Positions 8,464-17,727 of a stretch of DNA of 64,000 bases are shown here, piece after piece. Positions within the stretch are counted from its first letter, which is position 1. Every line of letters begins with the position of its first letter. Origin of the DNA: Elioraea tepidiphila DSM 17972 (GTDB lineage Bacteria; Pseudomonadota; Alphaproteobacteria; Acetobacterales; Acetobacteraceae). A model generated the notes under the pieces. It saw nothing but the letters and a program-made list of their open reading frames with translations, searched no databases and was not told the origin of the DNA. Made by a program: the position numbers and the translations under genes. Location of the stretch: NCBI RefSeq assembly GCF_000378465.1, contig NZ_KB899919.1, forward strand, positions 62,001 through 126,000, given 5' to 3'.

Positions 8464-8688
8464 TCATACCGGCCTGCCGAAGGTTTCACCCTCGGCAGGC
8501 CGGCATGACGGGTTTCGTTCGCGCGTGGCCGCCCCACCAGCCCCACGCGCGATACCCGGCTGCCAAAGGTCGAACCTTGGGCAGCCGGGTATCAGACGTT
8601 CTCCGCCCCAACCGTCCACCTTCCAGGGCTTGCAGCGCTTGCAGCAGGCCCGGCGGTTGCGCGCGCGCCCGCGCTTGTGGTGCGCCAT
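8464..8688 (-). CDS. Small cysteine-motif protein, probably with a repeat-derived C-terminus
   Basis: The N-terminal 30 residues, MAHHKRGRARNRRACC then KRCKPWKVDGW, match my recollection of a short, widespread alphaproteobacterial protein with an N(K/R)RAxCxxCKPxK signature, whose Cys pair could bind a metal or RNA. From residue 32 the frame runs through palindrome 8551-8593 and then 8466-8506, so residues 32-74 are probably repeat-derived. A second ATG directly upstream (8691) is equally possible. No clear ribosome site. It lies divergent to tRNA-Leu. It could be a coincidental ORF. Confidence 0.45.
   Translation of the reverse strand: MAHHKRGRARNRRACCKRCKPWKVDGWGGERLIPGCPRFDLWQPGIARGAGGAATRERNPSCRPAEGETFGRPV
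8466..8506. repeat. REP-like palindrome 1
   Basis: CCGGCCTGCCGA (8469-8480) pairs with TCGGCAGGCCGG (8492-8503); inside it, after a mismatch, GGT pairs with ACC around a TTC loop. It has the same architecture and much the same core sequence (CTGCC-x-AAGGT...ACC...GGCAG) as palindrome 2 at 8551-8593, so the two belong to one repeat family. Confidence 0.65.
8521..8550. repeat. Inverted repeat between the two REP-like palindromes
   Basis: GCGCGTGG (8521-8528) is complementary to CCACGCGC (8543-8550) with a 14-nt spacer. With the flanking palindromes this makes a three-stem array in about 130 bp. Confidence 0.45.
8551..8593. repeat. REP-like palindrome 2
   Basis: GATACCCGGCTGCC (8551-8564) pairs with GGCAGCCGGGTATC (8580-8593); after a single mismatch, AAGGT pairs with ACCTT around a CGA triloop. 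Aligned over the 25-nt core it matches palindrome 1 at about 20 positions in inverted orientation and about 19 in direct orientation. The remaining bases of the gene-poor stretch 8375-8758 show no further gene beyond the small ORF above. Confidence 0.65.
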
Positions 8689-8758
8689 CATCGATGGGAG
8701 TGATGGATGGCGGACGGGCGCGGCAACACCGTGGCGGGGATGCTAGTCTGCGCCCGCT

Positions 8759-8844
8759 GCGGGCGTGGCGGAACTGGCAGACGCAGCGGACTTAAAATCC
8801 GCGTCCCTCGGGAATTGTGGGTTCGACCCCCACCGCCCGCACCA
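8759..8844 (+). tRNA. tRNA-Leu(UAA)
   Basis: Acceptor stem GCGGGCG (8759-8765) pairs with CGCCCGC (8834-8840), followed by discriminator A and an encoded CCA. The anticodon stem GCGGA/TCCGC encloses loop CTTAAAA with anticodon TAA at 8793-8795. A long variable arm and 86-nt length fit a class II leucine tRNA; the T-loop GGTTCGACCCCC is normal. It decodes UUA/UUG, rare codons in such a GC-rich genome. TAGTCT at 8744-8749 could be its -10. Confidence 0.97.
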
Positions 8845-8854
8845 TCCGTCCCCG

Positions 8855-10453
8855 TCAGAGCGGCTCGCCGGCACCGGTGCCCTCGAACGGCGTGGGGATG
8901 CACCATTCCTCGCCGCGCTCGGTGCGCACGTATTCCGGCCAGCGCAGATCGACCGGCGGGACGAAATCGCGCGGCAGCAGCGGCCCGATCCAGCGCGACC
9001 CGCCCACGCCGCCGCCCGTGCGCTCGCGGAACTCGGCCTGGGCGGCGGCCAGCGTTTCGGGCTGGGTGGCGAGATCGACCAGCGTCAGCGCCATCGTCCT
9101 GGCCGCGACGAACATCCCCGGATCGACCGCCGCCGGCAGCCCGCCGAGCGCGTTGTAGGTCCAGGCGGGATAGGCGTAGCCCGGCGCGGGGGGGCGCAGC
9201 CGCGGGCGGGCGGCAAGCAGCCGCACGGTCGGGGCGTGCCAGCAGAACTCGACATAGTCATCCGCGCTCAGATGCTTCTGCCAGGAGGGCAGGGCGGCGC
9301 GCAGGCGCGCCTCGTTCTCCTCGGGCGGCGTCAGGCGCGTCACCTCGGTGATGAACGGATCGGCCATCGGTTCGAGCCCCAGCGTGCGCTGGATCGCGCG
9401 GCCGAACTCCAGCGCCTCCTCGCCGTAGCGCGGTGCCCCGACCGCCTGGAGATTCTTCCAGGTCAGATCGGTCAGCACCGTGTTGGGCAGCCCGACACGC
9501 GTCTTGGTCACCCAGCGCACGAAGGCCTTGCAGCCCGTGCTGGCGGCCGCTTGGCGCGCGTTGTTCGCCAGTACGCGCCAGATCTGCTCCTGGATGCCGA
9601 GCGAGGAGGAACGCCACGCGTACTGGATCTGCGCGAAGCGCGGCGTCAGGTTGTCGGAGGTCGCACCACCGTCGCCGAGCACGAACTCGTTCAGCGTCCA
9701 TGACCCCGCATGCGGGAACATCGCCTCCTTCGTGTACTTGGTGGTCGTATACATCAGGCAGAGCGCATCGAGCGCGCCGGGACAGCGCGCCACGGCATGC
9801 GCGCCCTCGATCGGCATCAGCGAGGGATCGATCCAGGTCTCGGGCGAGGGCGCCTCGAAGGTGATCACCGCGCTCCAATAGGCGCCGAACTGCGTCTCGG
9901 CGGTGACGGTGTTCGATCCCCAGGGATGCCACACGACCGCGGCATCGAGATCGTCGTAGTAGCCCTTGGCCGCGTGGATCGGCTTGGAGCCGCAGACCTT
10001 CTCGGCCGGCTCGCCGAACAGCTTCAGCGTGCCGGCGATACCGTGCTTCTGCATCGCCGCGCGCGCGCCGAGCATGGCCGCGAGCGAGGCCGTGCCCAGC
10101 ACCGAGTGCGGGTCGGTATGGCCGGCCGTGTAGGGGTGCAGCCCCGCGCGCGGCGCGCGGTAGGGCACGACCTGCTGCGAGTTGCCGGGCACGGCGTCGT
10201 ACTCGCTGAACCCGGCGAGCACCGGCTTGCCCGCGCCCCAGGAGGCGACAAAGGCCGTCGGCATGCCGCCCGACCCTGCCTCGACCGTGAAGCCCTCCGC
10301 GCGCAACAGCTCGACGTAGTCGCGCGCTGATCTGTACTCGCGCCAGGCCGGCTCGGCGTGCGCCCAGATCCGCGCATTGAACCCGGACAGTCGCGCCTCG
10401 TTCGCCGCGATCCAGTCGAGCGCGGTCGCGCGCGCGTCTTTGTGCTCGCTCAT
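8855..10453 (-). CDS. M20-family amidohydrolase, AbgB-like
   Basis: 532 residues, somewhat longer than a typical M20 peptidase and close to AbgB (p-aminobenzoyl-glutamate hydrolase B subunit). Seen: AGFSEYDAVPGNSQQ (first metal-region motif), YTAGHTDPHSVLGTASLAA (the GH-D-H metal region), and EPAEKVCGSK (the catalytic glutamate region). It probably cleaves an amide between an aromatic or acyl group and an amino acid. ATG 10453 follows AGAGGA. It is last in a three-gene minus-strand set with an oligopeptide-type binding protein and a flavin monooxygenase, suggesting use of an imported amide compound. Confidence 0.85.
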   Translation of the reverse strand: MSEHKDARATALDWIAANEARLSGFNARIWAHAEPAWREYRSARDYVELLRAEGFTVEAGSGGMPTAFVASWGAGKPVLAGFSEYDAVPGNSQQVVPYRAPRAGLHPYTAGHTDPHSVLGTASLAAMLGARAAMQKHGIAGTLKLFGEPAEKVCGSKPIHAAKGYYDDLDAAVVWHPWGSNTVTAETQFGAYWSAVITFEAPSPETWIDPSLMPIEGAHAVARCPGALDALCLMYTTTKYTKEAMFPHAGSWTLNEFVLGDGGATSDNLTPRFAQIQYAWRSSSLGIQEQIWRVLANNARQAAASTGCKAFVRWVTKTRVGLPNTVLTDLTWKNLQAVGAPRYGEEALEFGRAIQRTLGLEPMADPFITEVTRLTPPEENEARLRAALPSWQKHLSADDYVEFCWHAPTVRLLAARPRLRPPAPGYAYPAWTYNALGGLPAAVDPGMFVAARTMALTLVDLATQPETLAAAQAEFRERTGGGVGGSRWIGPLLPRDFVPPVDLRWPEYVRTERGEEWCIPTPFEGTGAGEPL

Positions 10454-10475
10454 CGGTTCCTCTGTCTGTGTCGGG

Positions 10476-12068
10476 TCAGGCGCGGCGGACGTTCCAGAAG
10501 GTCGCGAAGCCGTCCAGGATGCCCGTGAGATTGGAGCGGTACGCCGTCGGCTGGAGATACTGCCCGAGCGGGTAGTAGGGCACCTCGCGCAGCGCCTCGA
10601 GCTGGATCTCGCGGCAGATCGCCTTCTGGGCAGCCTCGTCGGGCGCGCGGAACCAGGCCTCGCGGAGCTCCTCGATGCGCGGCATGGTCGCCCAGCCGGC
10701 ATAGCCCGCCTCGCCGTTGCCGCGCAGCGCGATGTGCCCGGCCGGGTTCAGCCAGTCCGCACCCGCCCAGTTGGTCATGAAGGCGCTCCAGCCGCCCTCG
10801 GCGACGGGTCCCTTGCGGTTGCGCCGCTGCAGCATGGCGTTGAACTCGACCGAGAAGACCTCGACCGTCATGCCCGACTTCTTCAGCATGTCGGCCGCCA
10901 CCGCGCCCTGCGACATCAGCACCGACGAGTTCGACGGCACCATCAGCAGGACCGTCTCTCCGTTGTAGCCCGCGGCGCGGAGATCGGCCTGCACCTTGGC
11001 GTAGTCCGGCCGGCGCGTGAACACCTCCAGGCCATCATCGGATGCCATCGGCGTGCCGGGACAGAAGAAGCCGAGCGGCACGTGATAGAGATCCGGCTCG
11101 CCGGGCCCCATCAGGGCCTGCATGAAAGCCGTCTGATCGACCGCGCCGAGCAGCGCGCGGCGGATCGCCGGGTTGCTGAACGGCGGCTGGATGTGGTTCA
11201 CGCGCATCATCGCGACGAAGCCGGTGCGGTCGAGCACGCGCACCGTCACGCCACGCGCGCGGCGCAGCATCGCCAGGTGGTCGTGATAGGCGTATTCCTG
11301 CCAGTCCTGCTCGCCCGAGACGAGCGCGGCGGTGGCGGTCGAGCTGTCCGGGATCACGTGCCACTCGACGCGGTCGAAATGCACCACCTTGGGCCCCGAG
11401 GTCCAGCCGAGCGGGCCGTCCTTGCGCGGCACGTAGCGGTCGAACCTGGTGTAGACCTCGATCGTGCCGGCCACGCGCTCATCGGCCCTGAAGCGGAACG
11501 GTCCGCTGCCGACAAGTTCGGTCACCTGGGTGAACGGGTCGGTCCGGGCGAGACGCTCCGGCATCATCGCGCAGACCGGCACGGAGGCCTTGCCGAGTGC
11601 GAGCGGCAGAAGCGGGAAGGGGCGCTTCAGGCGGAAGCGGATCGTGCGGTCATCGGGGGCGGCGAGCTCGTCGGTCGTGGCGATCAGCGTCGCGCCGAAG
11701 GGATCGCGCTTGGCCCAGCGCTCGATGCTGGCCACACAGTCCCGCGCCAGCACGCGCTCGCCGTCATGGAACAGCAGCCCCTCGCGCAGGTGCAGCGTCC
11801 ACAGCCGCCCGTCATTCTCGATGCGATGCCCCTCCACCATCTGCGGCGTGGCCTGGAAGCTGCCGTCCATGCCGTAGAGCGTGTCGAACACCATGTAGCC
11901 GTGATTGCGCGTGATGTAGGCCGTTGTGGTGACGGGATCGAGCGTCACCAGCGCCTGTTGCGGCGTGAAGCGCAGCGTGGTCGCCGACTGCGCGCGGATC
12001 GCTGCCGGCGCGGCCAGAGCGGCGAGTCCAGCGCCCGTGCCGGCAAGCAGGCTGCGGCGTCGCACCAT
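10476..12068 (-). CDS. ABC transporter substrate-binding protein, oligopeptide/nickel type (SBP family 5)
   Basis: 530 residues. The N-terminus MVRRRSLLAGTGAGLAAL then ending in IRAQ is a twin-arginine-like signal. The mature part has the SBP_bac_5 pattern: TLDPV near the start, LHLREGLLFHDGERVLARDCVAS, DDRTIRFRLKRPFP, and [14 protein letters not shown]. Periplasmic binder of peptides or related organic ligands. ATG 12068 with GGAGG upstream. No permease or ATPase for it lies in this window, so it must use transport partners elsewhere or act as an orphan binder. The M20 gene starts 22 bp downstream. Confidence 0.9.
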   Translation of the reverse strand: MVRRRSLLAGTGAGLAALAAPAAIRAQSATTLRFTPQQALVTLDPVTTTAYITRNHGYMVFDTLYGMDGSFQATPQMVEGHRIENDGRLWTLHLREGLLFHDGERVLARDCVASIERWAKRDPFGATLIATTDELAAPDDRTIRFRLKRPFPLLPLALGKASVPVCAMMPERLARTDPFTQVTELVGSGPFRFRADERVAGTIEVYTRFDRYVPRKDGPLGWTSGPKVVHFDRVEWHVIPDSSTATAALVSGEQDWQEYAYHDHLAMLRRARGVTVRVLDRTGFVAMMRVNHIQPPFSNPAIRRALLGAVDQTAFMQALMGPGEPDLYHVPLGFFCPGTPMASDDGLEVFTRRPDYAKVQADLRAAGYNGETVLLMVPSNSSVLMSQGAVAADMLKKSGMTVEVFSVEFNAMLQRRNRKGPVAEGGWSAFMTNWAGADWLNPAGHIALRGNGEAGYAGWATMPRIEELREAWFRAPDEAAQKAICREIQLEALREVPYYPLGQYLQPTAYRSNLTGILDGFATFWNVRRA

Positions 12069-12204
12069 GGCGGGCCTCCGTGGTCGTGCGGACTGGCGCC
12101 CTCCGTTCCTGCCCGCGGGCGCCCATCGGAACGCAGTGGCGCGAAGCGTGCGCCTGCCGACCGACCTTGGCAAGACGGGGATCGGCAGGGCGGCGCCGCG
12201 CGCG

Positions 12205-13566
12205 TCAGCCGAGGCGATATCGCGCGGCCGGGTGGGTGTCCGCCACGCGCGCCCGGCCGAACAGCTTCTCGCGCAGCGTCCCGGGCCGATGCGCGCGCTT
12301 CACCCGCCCGCGCCGCTGCAGCTCCGGAACCAGCAGTGCGGCGATGCGTTCGAAGGTCTCCGGGAACACCACCGACGACAGGTTCAGCCCATCCACGCCC
12401 GTGCGATCCACCCAGTCCTCGACGGCGTCCGCCACCTCGGCCGCCGAGCCGACCAGCACGGGCGCGACCCCGCCGATCGCGACGAACTCCGCGACCTCGC
12501 GCACGGTCCAGTGCCGGGTGGGGTCGCCGCGCGCGGTGACGTTCTCCAGGGCCGTGCGCATCGCCTCGCTCTCGATGTGGCGCACCTCCTGGTCGGGGTC
12601 GAAGGCGCCGAAATCGAGCCCGGTCCAGCCCGACATCAGCACGAGCGCGCCCTCGCCGCTCGCGTGGCGGCGGTACTCGGCTTCCAGCGCGCGCGCCTCG
12701 CCGGCGGTCTCGGCGACGATCACGGTGAGCGCGCTGAACACCTTGATGTCGTCTGGCGCGCGGCCGGCCGCGACCGCCGCCGCGCGCAGGGAGGCGACAC
12801 GCGGCGCGATCACCGCCACCGAGGGGCCGGAGACGAACACGCACTCGGCATGGCGGCCGGCGAAGGCGCGGCCCGCGCGCGAGGTGCCGGCCTGGTAGAG
12901 CAGCGGCGTGCGCTGCGGCGAGGGCTCGCAGAGATGAATCCCCTCGGCGCGGAAATGCGGCCCGTCATGTCGGATCGCATGCACCCGCGCCGGATCGGCG
13001 AACACGCCCCGCGCGCGGTCGCGCAGCACCGCGCCATCTTCCCACGACCCTTCCCAGAACTTGTAGGCGAGCGTCATGAACTCCTCGGCGAGGTCGTAGC
13101 GCTCGTCATGGGCGGCCATCTCCGCGCCCATCGCGCGCGCCGCACTCGCGAGGTAGCCCGTGACGATGTTCCAGCCGATCCGCCCCTCGGTCAGGTGGTC
13201 GAGGGTCGAGAACCGGCGCGCGAGCTGATAGGGCGTCTCCCAGCTCAGATTGGCGGTGACGCCGAAGCCGAGATGGCGCGTCACGTGGGCCATCGCGGGG
13301 ACGAGCAGCAGCGGGTCGTTGATCGGCAGCTGCACGGCATGGCGCAGCGCCGCCTCGGGTCCGCCGCGATGGACATCGTAGACGCCGAGCACATCGGCCA
13401 GGAACAGCCCGTCGAACATGCCGCGCTCCAGCAGCTCGGCGAGCCCGGTCCAGGTGGCCAGCCGGTGATACTCGGTGCTGCGGTCGCGCGGATGGGTCCA
13501 GAGGCCGGGCGAGACATGGCCCACCGTGTTCATCGAGAAGGCGTTCAGCAGGATCTCGCGCGGCAT
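12205..13566 (-). CDS. FMN-dependent monooxygenase of the NtaA/SnaA/DszA family
   Basis: 453 residues of the bacterial luciferase-like fold. Family features: LLNAFSMNTVGHVSPGLW at the N-terminus, MFDGLFLADVLG, LGFGVTANLSWETPYQLARR, RIGWNIVTGYL, and SPQRTPLLYQAGTS. Members oxidise nitrilotriacetate, EDTA, dibenzothiophene sulfone or sulfonates using reduced flavin from a separate reductase; none is encoded nearby. It is first in the unit with the SBP and the M20 hydrolase, which suggests oxidative attack on an imported N- or S-containing compound (inference). Confidence 0.9.
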   Translation of the reverse strand: MPREILLNAFSMNTVGHVSPGLWTHPRDRSTEYHRLATWTGLAELLERGMFDGLFLADVLGVYDVHRGGPEAALRHAVQLPINDPLLLVPAMAHVTRHLGFGVTANLSWETPYQLARRFSTLDHLTEGRIGWNIVTGYLASAARAMGAEMAAHDERYDLAEEFMTLAYKFWEGSWEDGAVLRDRARGVFADPARVHAIRHDGPHFRAEGIHLCEPSPQRTPLLYQAGTSRAGRAFAGRHAECVFVSGPSVAVIAPRVASLRAAAVAAGRAPDDIKVFSALTVIVAETAGEARALEAEYRRHASGEGALVLMSGWTGLDFGAFDPDQEVRHIESEAMRTALENVTARGDPTRHWTVREVAEFVAIGGVAPVLVGSAAEVADAVEDWVDRTGVDGLNLSSVVFPETFERIAALLVPELQRRGRVKRAHRPGTLREKLFGRARVADTHPAARYRLG

Positions 13567-13728
13567 GGGGCGACGATGGCCGAAGCCGGCACGCAGCGCA
13601 AAGCCGAGGCCGGCCGCCTCGCCTCACGGTTGTCCCGAACCGGGCGCTATGGCAGGAAGTCGGCCGCGCGACTGACGCCCGGCCCCGTGGCGGCCCGGGT
13701 GCCCCCACCACGCGATGAGGTGTCCTCC

Positions 13729-14598
13729 GTGCGCAAGCCGCTGAAGAAGGCTGTCCTGCCGGTCGCCGGGCTCGGCACGCGGTTCCTCCCGGCCACCAAG
13801 GTGCTGGCGAAGGAAATGCTGCCGGTGGTGGACAAGCCGCTGATCCAGTACGCGATCGAGGAGGCGCGCGCGGCCGGGATCGAGCAGTTCTGCCTGGTCA
13901 CCGGGCGGGGCAAGACCGCGCTCGTGGAGCATTTCGACCTCGCCTACGAGCTCGAACACACGCTGAAGGAACGGGCGAAGACCGAGGCGCTGGACCTGCT
14001 GCGGAGCACCTCGATGGAGCCGGGATCGCTGATGAGCGTGCGCCAGCAGGTGCCGCTCGGCCTCGGCCATGCGATCTGGTGCGCGCGCGCCTTCGTCGGC
14101 GACGACCCGTTCGCGATCCTGCTGCCCGACGATCTCGTGCTGGCCGATGTGTCCTGGGTGAAGCAGCTCGCGGATGTGTACGCCGAGACCGGCGGCAACG
14201 TGGTCGCCGTGGAGGACGTGCCGCGCGAGCACACCCAGCGCTACGGCATCCTCAAGGTCGGCCAGGATGATGGCCGTGTCGCCGAGGTGCTGGGCCTGGT
14301 CGAGAAGCCGAAGCCCGCGGAGGCGCCGTCCACGCTCTCGATCATCGGCCGCTACGTGCTGATGCCCGAGGTGATCGCCGAGATCGCCCGCTTCGAGAGG
14401 GGCGCGGGCGGCGAGATCCAGCTCACGGACGCGATGGCGCGGCTGATCGGCCGGCAGCCCTTCCACGGGCTGCGCTGCCAGGGCCGGCGCTTCGACTGCG
14501 GCGACAAGGCCGGCTTCCTGGAGGCGCAGATCGCCTTCGCGCTGAAGCGCCCCGATCTTGCCGGGAAGGTGCGCGACTTCCTGTCCCGATACGTCTGA
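13729..14598 (+). CDS. galU: UTP-glucose-1-phosphate uridylyltransferase
   Basis: 289 residues. It makes UDP-glucose from UTP and glucose-1-phosphate. The nucleotide-binding loop AVLPVAGLGTRFLPATK, the VDKPLIQYAIEEA segment and YGILKV and GRYVL motifs are all present. The GTG at 13729 is chosen (GAGG 8 nt upstream); GTG 13720 is an alternative. First of four plus-strand genes for sugar nucleotides; the divergent 162-bp gap should hold its promoter, but no clear hexamer pair was seen. Confidence 0.95.
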   Translation: MRKPLKKAVLPVAGLGTRFLPATKVLAKEMLPVVDKPLIQYAIEEARAAGIEQFCLVTGRGKTALVEHFDLAYELEHTLKERAKTEALDLLRSTSMEPGSLMSVRQQVPLGLGHAIWCARAFVGDDPFAILLPDDLVLADVSWVKQLADVYAETGGNVVAVEDVPREHTQRYGILKVGQDDGRVAEVLGLVEKPKPAEAPSTLSIIGRYVLMPEVIAEIARFERGAGGEIQLTDAMARLIGRQPFHGLRCQGRRFDCGDKAGFLEAQIAFALKRPDLAGKVRDFLSRYV

Positions 14599-14621
14599 TC
14601 CCGAGCCGAGGACCCTGATCC

Positions 14622-15929
14622 ATGCATGTCGCGATGATCGGCGCCGGCTATGTCGGCCTCGTCTCCGGCGCCTGCTTCGCCGAGTTCGGCATCGATGTCA
14701 GCGTGGTCGACAAGGACCCCGCCAAGATCACGGCGCTGAAGCAGGGCCGGATTCCCATCTTCGAGCCGGGGCTGGACGAGCTGGTGAAGAGCAACGCCGC
14801 CGAGGGACGGCTGCATTTCACCACCGACACGGCCAAGGCCGTCAACCGGGCCGACGCCGTGTTCATCGCGGTCGGCACGCCGTCCCGCCGCGGCGACGGC
14901 CATGCCGATCTCACCTATGTCTTCGAGGCGGTGCGCGAGGTCTGCGCGGCGTTGACCGGCCCGACCGTGCTCGTGACCAAATCGACCGTGCCGGTCGGCA
15001 CGGGCCGCAAGGTGGCCGCGCTTGCCCGGGAGGTGCGGCCGGAGCTCGACATCGCGGTCGCCTCCAACCCGGAGTTCCTGCGCGAAGGCAGCGCGATCGG
15101 CGACTTCATGCGCCCCGACCGGGTGGTGATCGGCACCGACAGCGAGCGCGCGCAGGCCGTGCTCAAGCGCCTCTACCGGCCGCTCTATCTGATCGAGACG
15201 CCGATCGTGTTCACCGGGCTCGAGACGGCGGAGCTGATCAAGTACGCGGCCAACGCCTTCCTCGCCACCAAGATCACCTTCATCAACGAGGTTGCCGATC
15301 TCTGCGAGAAGGTGGGCGCGGATGTGCACGATGTCGCGCGCGGGATCGGACTGGATGGGCGGATCGGGCGGAAGTTCCTGCACGCGGGGCCCGGTTTCGG
15401 CGGGTCCTGCTTCCCGAAGGACACGCTCGCGCTCGTGCGCACCGCCCAGGACGCCGGCACGCCGGTCCGCATCGTCGAGACCGTCGTGTCGGTGAACGAT
15501 GCGCGCAAGGCAGCGATGGCCGAGCGCGTGATCGCCGCCTGCGGCGGCTCGGTCGCGGGCAAGACCATCGCCGTGCTCGGGCTCACCTTCAAGCCCGAGA
15601 CCGACGACATGCGCGATGCGCCCTCGCTCGCGATCGTGCCGCGGCTGGTGGAGGCGGGCGCGGTCGTGCGTGCGTATGACCCGGAGGGCATGGCGCAGGC
15701 CAAGCCGCTGCTGCCGGCCGAGGTGGTGTACTGCCGCGATGCCTACGACGCGGCCGAGGGGGCGGATGCCCTCGTCGTCATCACGGAATGGAACGTGTTC
15801 CGCGCGATCCCGCCGGATCGCCTCGCCGGCGTGATGACCGGCCGCGTGGTGGTCGATCTGCGCAACATCTTCGACCCCGCGGCGATGCGCGAGGCCGGAT
15901 TCGCCTACAGCTCGATCGGCCGCGCCTGA
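14622..15929 (+). CDS. ugd: UDP-glucose 6-dehydrogenase
   Basis: 435 residues. It oxidises UDP-glucose to UDP-glucuronate with two NAD+. Seen: the NAD loop [17 protein letters not shown], the substrate-binding segment [13 protein letters not shown], and the catalytic cysteine loop [12 protein letters not shown]. It follows galU by 23 bp, so substrate and enzyme are made together. The product feeds exopolysaccharide, lipopolysaccharide or ornithine-lipid-type glycans. Confidence 0.95.
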   Translation: MHVAMIGAGYVGLVSGACFAEFGIDVSVVDKDPAKITALKQGRIPIFEPGLDELVKSNAAEGRLHFTTDTAKAVNRADAVFIAVGTPSRRGDGHADLTYVFEAVREVCAALTGPTVLVTKSTVPVGTGRKVAALAREVRPELDIAVASNPEFLREGSAIGDFMRPDRVVIGTDSERAQAVLKRLYRPLYLIETPIVFTGLETAELIKYAANAFLATKITFINEVADLCEKVGADVHDVARGIGLDGRIGRKFLHAGPGFGGSCFPKDTLALVRTAQDAGTPVRIVETVVSVNDARKAAMAERVIAACGGSVAGKTIAVLGLTFKPETDDMRDAPSLAIVPRLVEAGAVVRAYDPEGMAQAKPLLPAEVVYCRDAYDAAEGADALVVITEWNVFRAIPPDRLAGVMTGRVVVDLRNIFDPAAMREAGFAYSSIGRA

Positions 15930-15943
15930 AGGGAGTCACGCTC

Positions 15944-17356
15944 ATGGCATTCAGCCACCGTTTCGATCCCACCACGCTGCGCGAGTACGACATCCGCGGC
16001 ATCGTCGGCCGCACGCTCTCGGCCAGGGACGCGTTCGCGATCGGCCGCTGCTTCGGCTCGCTGGTCGCGCGCGACGGCGGGACGACCGTGGCGGTCGGCC
16101 GCGACGGGCGGCTGTCGGGGCCGGAGCTGGAAGCGGCGCTGGTCGAGGGGCTGATGGCGTGCGGCGTCGCCGTCCTGCGCATGGGGGTCGGGCCGACGCC
16201 GATGCTCTACTACCTCGACCGCGCGCGCGGCTGCGACGGCGCGATCCAGGTCACCGGAAGCCACAACCCGCCGGACTACAACGGCTTCAAGATGACACTC
16301 CGCCACAAGCCGTTCTTCGGCGCGCAGATCCAGGAGATCGGGCGCATGGCCGCGGCTGGCGATGTGGTGCCGGAGGCGAAGGGGCGCGTCGAGGATGTGG
16401 AGATCGCCGGCGACTACGTCACGCGCATCCTGAAGGACTGGGACGGCGGGGCGCGCGCGCTCAAGGTCGTGTGGGACAACGGCAACGGCGCGGCGGGGGA
16501 GGTGCTGAAGCGGCTGGTCGCCGGCCTGCCGGGCGAGCACATGATCCTGTTCGGCGAGATCGACGGCCGTTTCCCGAACCATCACCCGGACCCGACCGTG
16601 CCGAAGAACCTCGCCGCACTGATTGCGCGCGTGCGCGACACGGGCGCCGATGTCGGCATCGCCTTCGATGGCGACGCGGACCGGATCGGCATCGTCGATG
16701 ACGAGGGCGAGGTGCTGTATGGCGATCAGATCCTGCTGATCCTCGCGCGCGACGTGCTGAAGACGCATCCGGGTGCGACGATCATCAGCGACGTGAAGGC
16801 GTCGCAGGTGCTGTTCGACGCGATCGGCGAGGCGGGCGGCGCGCCGCTGATGTGGAAGACCGGGCACAGCCTGATCAAGGCCAAGATGGCCGAGACCAAG
16901 GCGCCGCTCTCGGGCGAGATGTCGGGCCACGTGTTCTTCGCCGACAAGTGGTACGGCTTCGACGACGCGCTCTACGCGGGGGTGCGGCTGCTCGGCGTGC
17001 TTGCGCGCATGCCGGAGAAACTCTCCGACGTGCGCAAGGCGCTGCCCAAGGTGGTGAACACGCCCGAGCTCCGCTTCGACTGCGACGACGTGCGCAAGTT
17101 CCAGGTGGTGAAGGAGGTCGCCGCCCGGCTGAAGGCGGCCGGCGCCGATGTCAACGACATCGACGGCGTGCGCGTGCGCACCCCCGACGGGTGGTGGCTC
17201 CTGCGCGCCTCCAACACCCAGGCGGTGCTGGTCGCGCGCGCCGAGGCGATGACGGGCGAGGCGGGGCTGGAGCGGCTGAAGCAGGCGCTCGCGGATCAGC
17301 TCAAGGCATCGGGGCTGGCCGCGCCCGACTTCTCGGGCACCCACGCCGGGCACTGA
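15944..17356 (+). CDS. Phosphomannomutase/phosphoglucomutase
   Basis: 470 residues of the alpha-D-phosphohexomutase superfamily (ManB/AlgC type). Four active-site elements are present: the phosphoserine loop [11 protein letters not shown], the Mg loop DGDADRIG, the sugar loop GEMSGHVFF and the phosphate-binding RASNTQ. It interconverts hexose 6- and 1-phosphates, feeding GalU and possibly GDP-mannose synthesis. ATG 15944 preceded by GGGAG. The next gene begins at its stop codon. Confidence 0.93.
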   Translation: MAFSHRFDPTTLREYDIRGIVGRTLSARDAFAIGRCFGSLVARDGGTTVAVGRDGRLSGPELEAALVEGLMACGVAVLRMGVGPTPMLYYLDRARGCDGAIQVTGSHNPPDYNGFKMTLRHKPFFGAQIQEIGRMAAAGDVVPEAKGRVEDVEIAGDYVTRILKDWDGGARALKVVWDNGNGAAGEVLKRLVAGLPGEHMILFGEIDGRFPNHHPDPTVPKNLAALIARVRDTGADVGIAFDGDADRIGIVDDEGEVLYGDQILLILARDVLKTHPGATIISDVKASQVLFDAIGEAGGAPLMWKTGHSLIKAKMAETKAPLSGEMSGHVFFADKWYGFDDALYAGVRLLGVLARMPEKLSDVRKALPKVVNTPELRFDCDDVRKFQVVKEVAARLKAAGADVNDIDGVRVRTPDGWWLLRASNTQAVLVARAEAMTGEAGLERLKQALADQLKASGLAAPDFSGTHAGH

Positions 17357-17727
17357 GCGCGCTGCGCGTCTTCCTCTACGGCACGCTGATGGACCCCGCG
17401 GTGGCGCGGCGCGTCGCCGGCGCGGATCGGTTCGTGCGCGAGGCGCGCCCGGCGCTGCTGCCGGGCTGGCGGCGCGCGATGCTGCGCGGCACGCCGTACC
17501 CGACGCTCGTCCGCGATCCGACGGCCGCGGTCCATGGCGTGCTTGCCGAGGTGCCGCCCGCGGTGCTGCGACGCCTGCACGCCTACGAAGGGCCGTTGTA
17601 TCGGTTCGTTCGCGTGCGCGTGCTGTGCGACGGCGCGATGCTCGCCGCGCGCGCCTGGATCGCCGCCGAGGCGCGGGCGCTCACCGCCCGCGGAAGCGTT
17701 CGATCGCGGCGAGCAGGGCGGCCCTGA
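17353..17727 (+). CDS. Gamma-glutamylcyclotransferase-family protein, probable CTG start
   Basis: About 124 residues. The N-terminal [11 protein letters not shown] is the substrate-binding loop of the GGCT/AIG2-like family, and AYEGPLYRF carries the likely catalytic glutamate. The family removes 5-oxoproline from gamma-glutamyl compounds. No ATG, GTG or TTG precedes the YGTL motif near the gene boundary; CTG at 17353 overlaps the previous stop as CTGA, copying the ATGA/GTGA pattern used throughout this window, and CTG 17362 is the alternative. The 3' end overlaps the convergent pip gene by 47 bp. Confidence 0.7.
   Translation: MSALRVFLYGTLMDPAVARRVAGADRFVREARPALLPGWRRAMLRGTPYPTLVRDPTAAVHGVLAEVPPAVLRRLHAYEGPLYRFVRVRVLCDGAMLAARAWIAAEARALTARGSVRSRRAGRP

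Noticed and set aside
8378-8467. A 29-codon minus-strand ORF beginning MSAEAIGSARRLG
   Set aside because: No ribosome site, no recognised family, and it ends in palindrome flanking sequence; likely chance or a gene remnant.
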